From Diorhabda sublineata (Eukaryota > Arthropoda > Insecta > Coleoptera > Chrysomelidae), in contig NC_079475.1 in NCBI RefSeq assembly GCF_026230105.1, positions 35,586,086 through 35,650,085 on the forward strand: 64,000 nt of DNA, in the 5' to 3' direction. The notes below the pieces were generated by a model that worked only from the letters and a program-made list of their open reading frames with translations, ran no database searches and was not told the origin of the DNA. Every line of letters starts with the position of its first letter. The stretch's first letter is position 1. Of the stretch, positions 59,641-64,000 are shown piece by piece. Both the position numbers and the translations under genes were made by a program.

Positions 59641-62600
59641 CTATAAGAATTTTTTGATATTTGCTTTCAGATGACGAACTTGGGAAGGATTCAATTTAAT
59701 TTTTAGTTGCTGAACCAAATCATAAATTTTCAATGATGGACCCACTTTTCCACCTGTAAATTTCAAAATGTCTTCTTTGCTGAGATCTAGCAGTTTTTTA
59801 CCATCAATATTCTAAAAAAAAAATAACACACTATTGCATAATTGTTCGTTCATATTGTAATACATATTCTTGATTTTAGGTGTACACTAATGAAAATTTT
59901 TTTTCTATGAGAATCAACTAGGTGAGGAATGTTATAATAAAAAATTACATTTTCAGTTGTTAACATTTTGTCTTTTAAAGTTTATATTGAAATATAGGAA
60001 GTGATAAAAGTCAATTATTTGTAACCAACACAAATTATTTTTTGTAATCAAATACATCATTACGTGGAGTTAGGTTGTGCATGTCAAGAAATGTTACTGA
60101 TATGTCAGTCCTCTTTTTTATTTTGTGATCACCTAATGATCGAAAGCCGATAAAATCTCACCTGTTTACTAAAAGAATCGCAGTAATTCGCGCAATCATT
60201 AACTCGCAAAAACTGAGCAACATCCAGAACATTCCATTCCTCTGGACAAAGATCACGGTGTTCAGAATTATTACCTGAGGCATCGACTAGACGCGGTATC
60301 ACTTTTGGGCTACTTGAAGTAGACGACTACAAAAAAAAATATTTTTGTTTAGTTCATACACATTTAAAATTATTTTATCGAAACAAAATAAGTTAAACTT
60401 ATTTTTCGTGGAATTTGGTATGTTATGATCCTACATGAATATTTGAGGGAGAATCATAGTGGCATTGAAAGCAACGGTTGAGGATATATTATGTAGAATC
60501 CTTGATATTTGTCAATAAATAACTGCCATCAAGGTAAAATTGATTCTTCTTCTTCACTGAATTTACAGGGAAAACAACGATACTTTGTGTATCCATATAT
60601 TTTTCTCTGAATTTATATGTGATTTGGGACCAAATCTCTGCCAGCTTTGCATGTATTCATCGTCTGGGAAATAATTAGTTAATATTCAGCAGTTTTAAAT
60701 TGTGTAGTTTCTTGTAAAAACATAAAATTCATAGATTTCAAAATTCAATATTGAAATAGACGCTTGATAGAATTAATTGATTGAAATATTGATTCTGGTT
60801 ACTATTTTCCCTAAATATATAACTAACTTACATTGACGCATGAGGTTACTTTACTATCCATAGCCGGCCCTGCCACTTCCGACGATACTGGTAAACTTTG
60901 GTCCGGTCCTGCAGGCTCTTGTCCAGCTTCAGGACCTTGATTATCATCTTGAATCTCTGGTGAAGGTACCAGAGAAACATCCGGAACTATAGTAACTGGA
61001 TCCGTTTCAGTATGAGTGGATTCTACAGACTTTGTTGATTCAAATTCTATTTGTTCAGAGTGTTCATTGTGCTCTGTAAATTCCAATGTATCCGCAGGCT
61101 CTTCAATAAATTCCTTTTTTAGGAATTCTCTAGTTGTTGTAGGAGACAAATGAAAATTTGTCTTCAGATTACTTTCTTTCACTTTCTTTTTTCTATTCTT
61201 TTTCTTCACTGATAACAAAAAAATATTTTTAGAGAACATGTTTTCAATTAAATATATGTACAGAAAATCCAATTGTATCACTACATATTATTTACCTTTC
61301 GGTGATTTAACTACAGGTGCAATTTGTTTAGCGAACATTGGAGGTCCTTCTAGTTTATGCCCTACACTTTGACACCATCCTACAGGATAAATATCTGGGC
61401 TTTCACAGTCTAACCACTGATCATACTCCTCTTCCCATCCATCAAAATGTACTTTCAATAATCGTCCAGCTACCTAAAAATAAAAATAAAAAAAAAAGAT
61501 CAACTCATATAAATAAAAACTATTCTTATTGAACAAATATTTCTGCTATAGTTCTAGAATTTACAAAAGAAAATCATTATAATGAAAAATCTTAAACAGA
61601 TGTGACCCAAATGATTGGAATGACCCTATTCAGTACACTTTTGTATATGTGAAATAATTGCTAGTTCTGCCGGGTTCTCTTTACAAATACATATCAACAA
61701 TGATTCTTCGCAGTAACAAAACTATTAATAAAATAAACATCATAATTTAGTTCCCTTGGAAACTATTAGACATGTGACACAGCAATTCATTCTCATTGCA
61801 CAGCTGCTATCAAAGCACTAATCCATGTTACTAACACAGTAGTACTGAAGAAAATCCCTAATTATACAAATCATCTAAAAAAATATCTGTAGAATCTTTT
61901 AAATATTTTCTACAGGACATTTCAAGTAGATTTTGTCTAAAAACTGATAGAATATCAAGCTCTTGATAAAGATTTTATATCATTTTATCATAAACGAAAA
62001 ATGTATGAAATAAATAGAAAAAATAATTATACCTTTGCTACTGTTGCTATACATACTAATCGTGGATCCATGAGATCGGCTGCCTCTATTTTCATTCCTT
62101 GCTGGAAACCATGTAAAGGTATATTTGTGTTAAATAGAGAAGGATCCGCCGGTCTGTTGTTTGTTTGAATGAGATATGTTCGCCAATTAAAGGTTGTCGC
62201 ATCATAACCTAAACAGAAATAGTAAAACCAAGGAACAATTTTAATTTATTAATTACAACTTACCTTTAGGAGGGGTCAAAGGAATATCATGTTTTTCACA
62301 GAAGCCCACAGGAAATATACACGGAGATTTAGCGTGATAACAAAACCAATCTGCACCAGTAACGTCAGAGTCGTATGTATCGATACGGATCATTATGTAA
62401 CCATAGTTTAGAACATCCATAACGGTCGCCACGCATATCGAAGATAGGTTTAAAGGATCAGTTGCTTCCAATTTCATTCCTATAGTGAAACCTGATTGAG
62501 TATTTTCAAGAAAACCAACTTGGTAAGGATTGAAGAGATCTTCAGTAGCGTCATCATCGTCGAATATACCTTGATTGACACGTTCAAGGTAGTTTACTGG

Positions 62601-63611
62601 AGCTACCAAGTGATGATTAACCTAAAATTGTTAATTTTTAGAAAAACACGAAAATATATTTCATTAATGAGTGTAAAAATTTTATACCATAACAATCAAG
62701 AATCAAGATTTTATTTTGTGAACCAATATTTGTGGCAATTAAATAAAAATTATTTTGAAACCAATATTTTATTATTATGAAATGTTCCACTACCTTTTTC
62801 GCCCATCCAACAGGATGTAATAGTGGTGAGTCCTCATGGCACCAAAAACCCGCATCATCTGGGGGCATATCATAATATTTGACATTTAATCTTTTACCAA
62901 CTATTTTGTGCACAATTGCCAATTTAACTTGAGAAATACGATTTTTATCAACAACTTCGAGATTAAGGCCACATTCGAACCTAAAAAAGACAATTATTCA
63001 ATACTGATTTAAGACATTCCTGATTTAAATAAAATAAATTTGATACCTATTTCAGTTGCGGAAAAAAATTAGAAAATATACCTGACAATAACTATAAGCT
63101 TACCTGGATTTAAGACTTTCAGTTGCTTTATTGCTAAAATTCGAAGGCAAAGTTCTAGCACCAGTCAAACGTTTTCGCAAAAAATCTTTCCAATCGCTAT
63201 ATTTATCTTCGATTGTCTTTGGCGGGATCAAAGGTTTACCCCTAGTAGCACACCATCCAACAGGGTGAACTTGGTTGGAACAAAGAGATACCCAAAAATC
63301 TTTAGAATTATTAGAACCAAATCCTAGAACACATAATTTTAATAGTAAAATACAATAAAGCAGTATAATTGGTTTTACCTTCGTATCTCAACTGTGCTTT
63401 ATATCCTACAATCCTCATAACAGTAGCTACCCAAAATGAATCGGCAAATGCTTCAGATACGTTATCGCAATCCGTATTTTCTACCTCAACTTTCATACCT
63501 ACCATGATATTGTCCCAAATATCGGCCATGGGAGCATGTTTGAAACAAGTAACTGGCGCAGCTAAACAATTAAAGCTTGAATTAATCCATTTGCCATAGC
63601 CAAAATTTTTA
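59641..63611 (-). CDS. Sfmbt: Sfmbt, four-MBT-repeat Polycomb protein (3' part, 9 exons)
   Basis: Sfmbt is the methyl-lysine-binding partner of the DNA-binding protein Pho in the Pho-repressive complex at Polycomb response elements in the nucleus. Exons in transcript order, all on the minus strand: 63611-63379, 63323-63104, 62980-62794, 62621-62264, 62208-62033, 61473-61296, 61208-60832, 60326-60162, 59811-59641 (TAG). All introns are GT-AG and every phase joins cleanly, giving about 687 residues here. Four MBT repeats are visible: the first starts near FKHAPMADIWDNIMVG, the others end in HPVGWAKK, FPVGFCEKH and YPVGWCQS. A Lys-rich stretch and a Glu/Pro-rich linker follow, then a SAM domain (EEWNVLDVAQFL to the end) of the type that binds Scm. 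Four MBTs plus SAM separates it from L(3)mbt, which has three. Repeat 4 keeps F-x2-W-x3-Y (FDGWEEEY), which matches the aromatic cage described for Drosophila Sfmbt. The first exon here starts inside a codon, so the N-terminal part, including the zinc finger expected in this family, lies beyond the window. No clear AATAAA was found just past the stop. Confidence 0.93.
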
Positions 63612-64000
63612 CTAATTTATAAAATTAATTAGACTTAAAAAACAAACTAGGTTATTTTAATGAAATAGAGCGGGTCTTAATTTTACGACTTTATTTTGAC
63701 TTTTCTTATGGAAGGAGGTGACCAACTTTACCAAGGAAATAAAACATTTTCACCTTACAGATTTTATCAGTCTATGTATCACGTTCAAAAGCAAAAGAGG
63801 GGAAGAGATCTTTAAGAAGCACTGTATAATTATTATAACAGCTTCATAAAGCAATACCACAGAATATTCTAGTCTAAAAGTAAAAATAACCTTAACATGT
63901 ATGGGATTTTTGTACAAAAAAAATATTCCAGAACCATTAGGTTGGTCAAATAGAAGTAAATACTAAAAATATTCACCTAGATGTAACATGATATGATGAG
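63612..64000. other. Sfmbt intron; no exon seen
   Basis: The sequence upstream of the first recognised Sfmbt exon is AT-rich and has no frame continuing the protein. The N-terminal exons lie outside the window. Confidence 0.6.

Noticed and set aside
1..64000. CRISPR arrays, rRNA, tRNA, bacterial operons or viral genes
   Set aside because: No regular short repeats with spacers, no cloverleaf or rRNA sequence recognised, and all coding content is eukaryotic host or transposon. A tRNAscan run would be decisive for tRNAs.

Overview
The window is nuclear DNA from an arthropod, almost certainly an insect: AT-rich, with short GT-AG introns and many decayed mariner, Tc1, hAT, Harbinger, P-like and non-LTR elements. 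A beetle or similar insect is plausible, but the sequence alone does not settle the order. I see no bacterial, organellar or viral gene, no CRISPR array and no credible rRNA or tRNA.

Only two conserved host genes are supported, both on the minus strand. At the right edge (59641-63611) lie the nine 3' coding exons of Sfmbt, the Polycomb-group protein of the Pho-repressive complex: four MBT repeats, a basic and acidic linker, and a C-terminal SAM domain. All splice phases agree across the nine exons, and the 5' end lies beyond position 64000. The second gene is the AP-4/TFAP4 bHLH factor (Drosophila cropped, crp). Its bHLH exon is at 8317-8485. A short phase-compatible first coding exon lies at 53397-53479, next to a GC-rich promoter-like block with a perfect E2F-type site and two CAGCTG E-boxes. 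If the two exons belong together, they enclose an intron of about 45 kb. The later crp exons would lie left of position 1.

Nearly everything else is intron or intergenic DNA full of dead mobile elements. From left to right: I-clade-like non-LTR fragments (0.9-1.9, 4.8-5.1, 6.2, 15.7, 17.7-18.3, 19.4 kb); a decayed Cys-rich repetitive ORF (3.4-4.0 kb); several mariner families (5.1-5.4, 7.1-7.9, 11.8, 25.6, 27.7-28.4, 33.6-34.5, 38.8-39.3, 41.8-42.3, 43.6-44.4 kb); a foldback element (13.6-13.9 kb); a deleted PIF/Harbinger element with palindromic GGATGC sites (14.2-15.0 kb); a MITE (17.3-17.7 kb); an approximately 161-bp minisatellite (19.5-20.1 kb); a spliced THAP/P-like fragment (22.5 kb); a hAT end (25.9-26.2 kb); more non-LTR pieces (28.9-29.8, 30.8-31.1, 35.0-35.8, 46.2-46.5 kb); a 2.4-kb Tc1-like element with about 300-bp TIRs and a nested pogo/Tigger-like MITE (35.9-38.3 kb); a second DDE transposase remnant (44.5-44.9 kb); and, downstream of Sfmbt, a Penelope-like GIY-YIG fragment (57.1-57.4 kb) and another non-LTR 3' part (58.1-58.8 kb).

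I found no convincing undescribed multi-gene system. The items most worth a second look are the crp promoter motifs, an isolated CpG-rich island at 31.8-32.5 kb with a minus-strand splice donor and a protein-like open frame, the THAP fragment, and the palindromic Harbinger ends.
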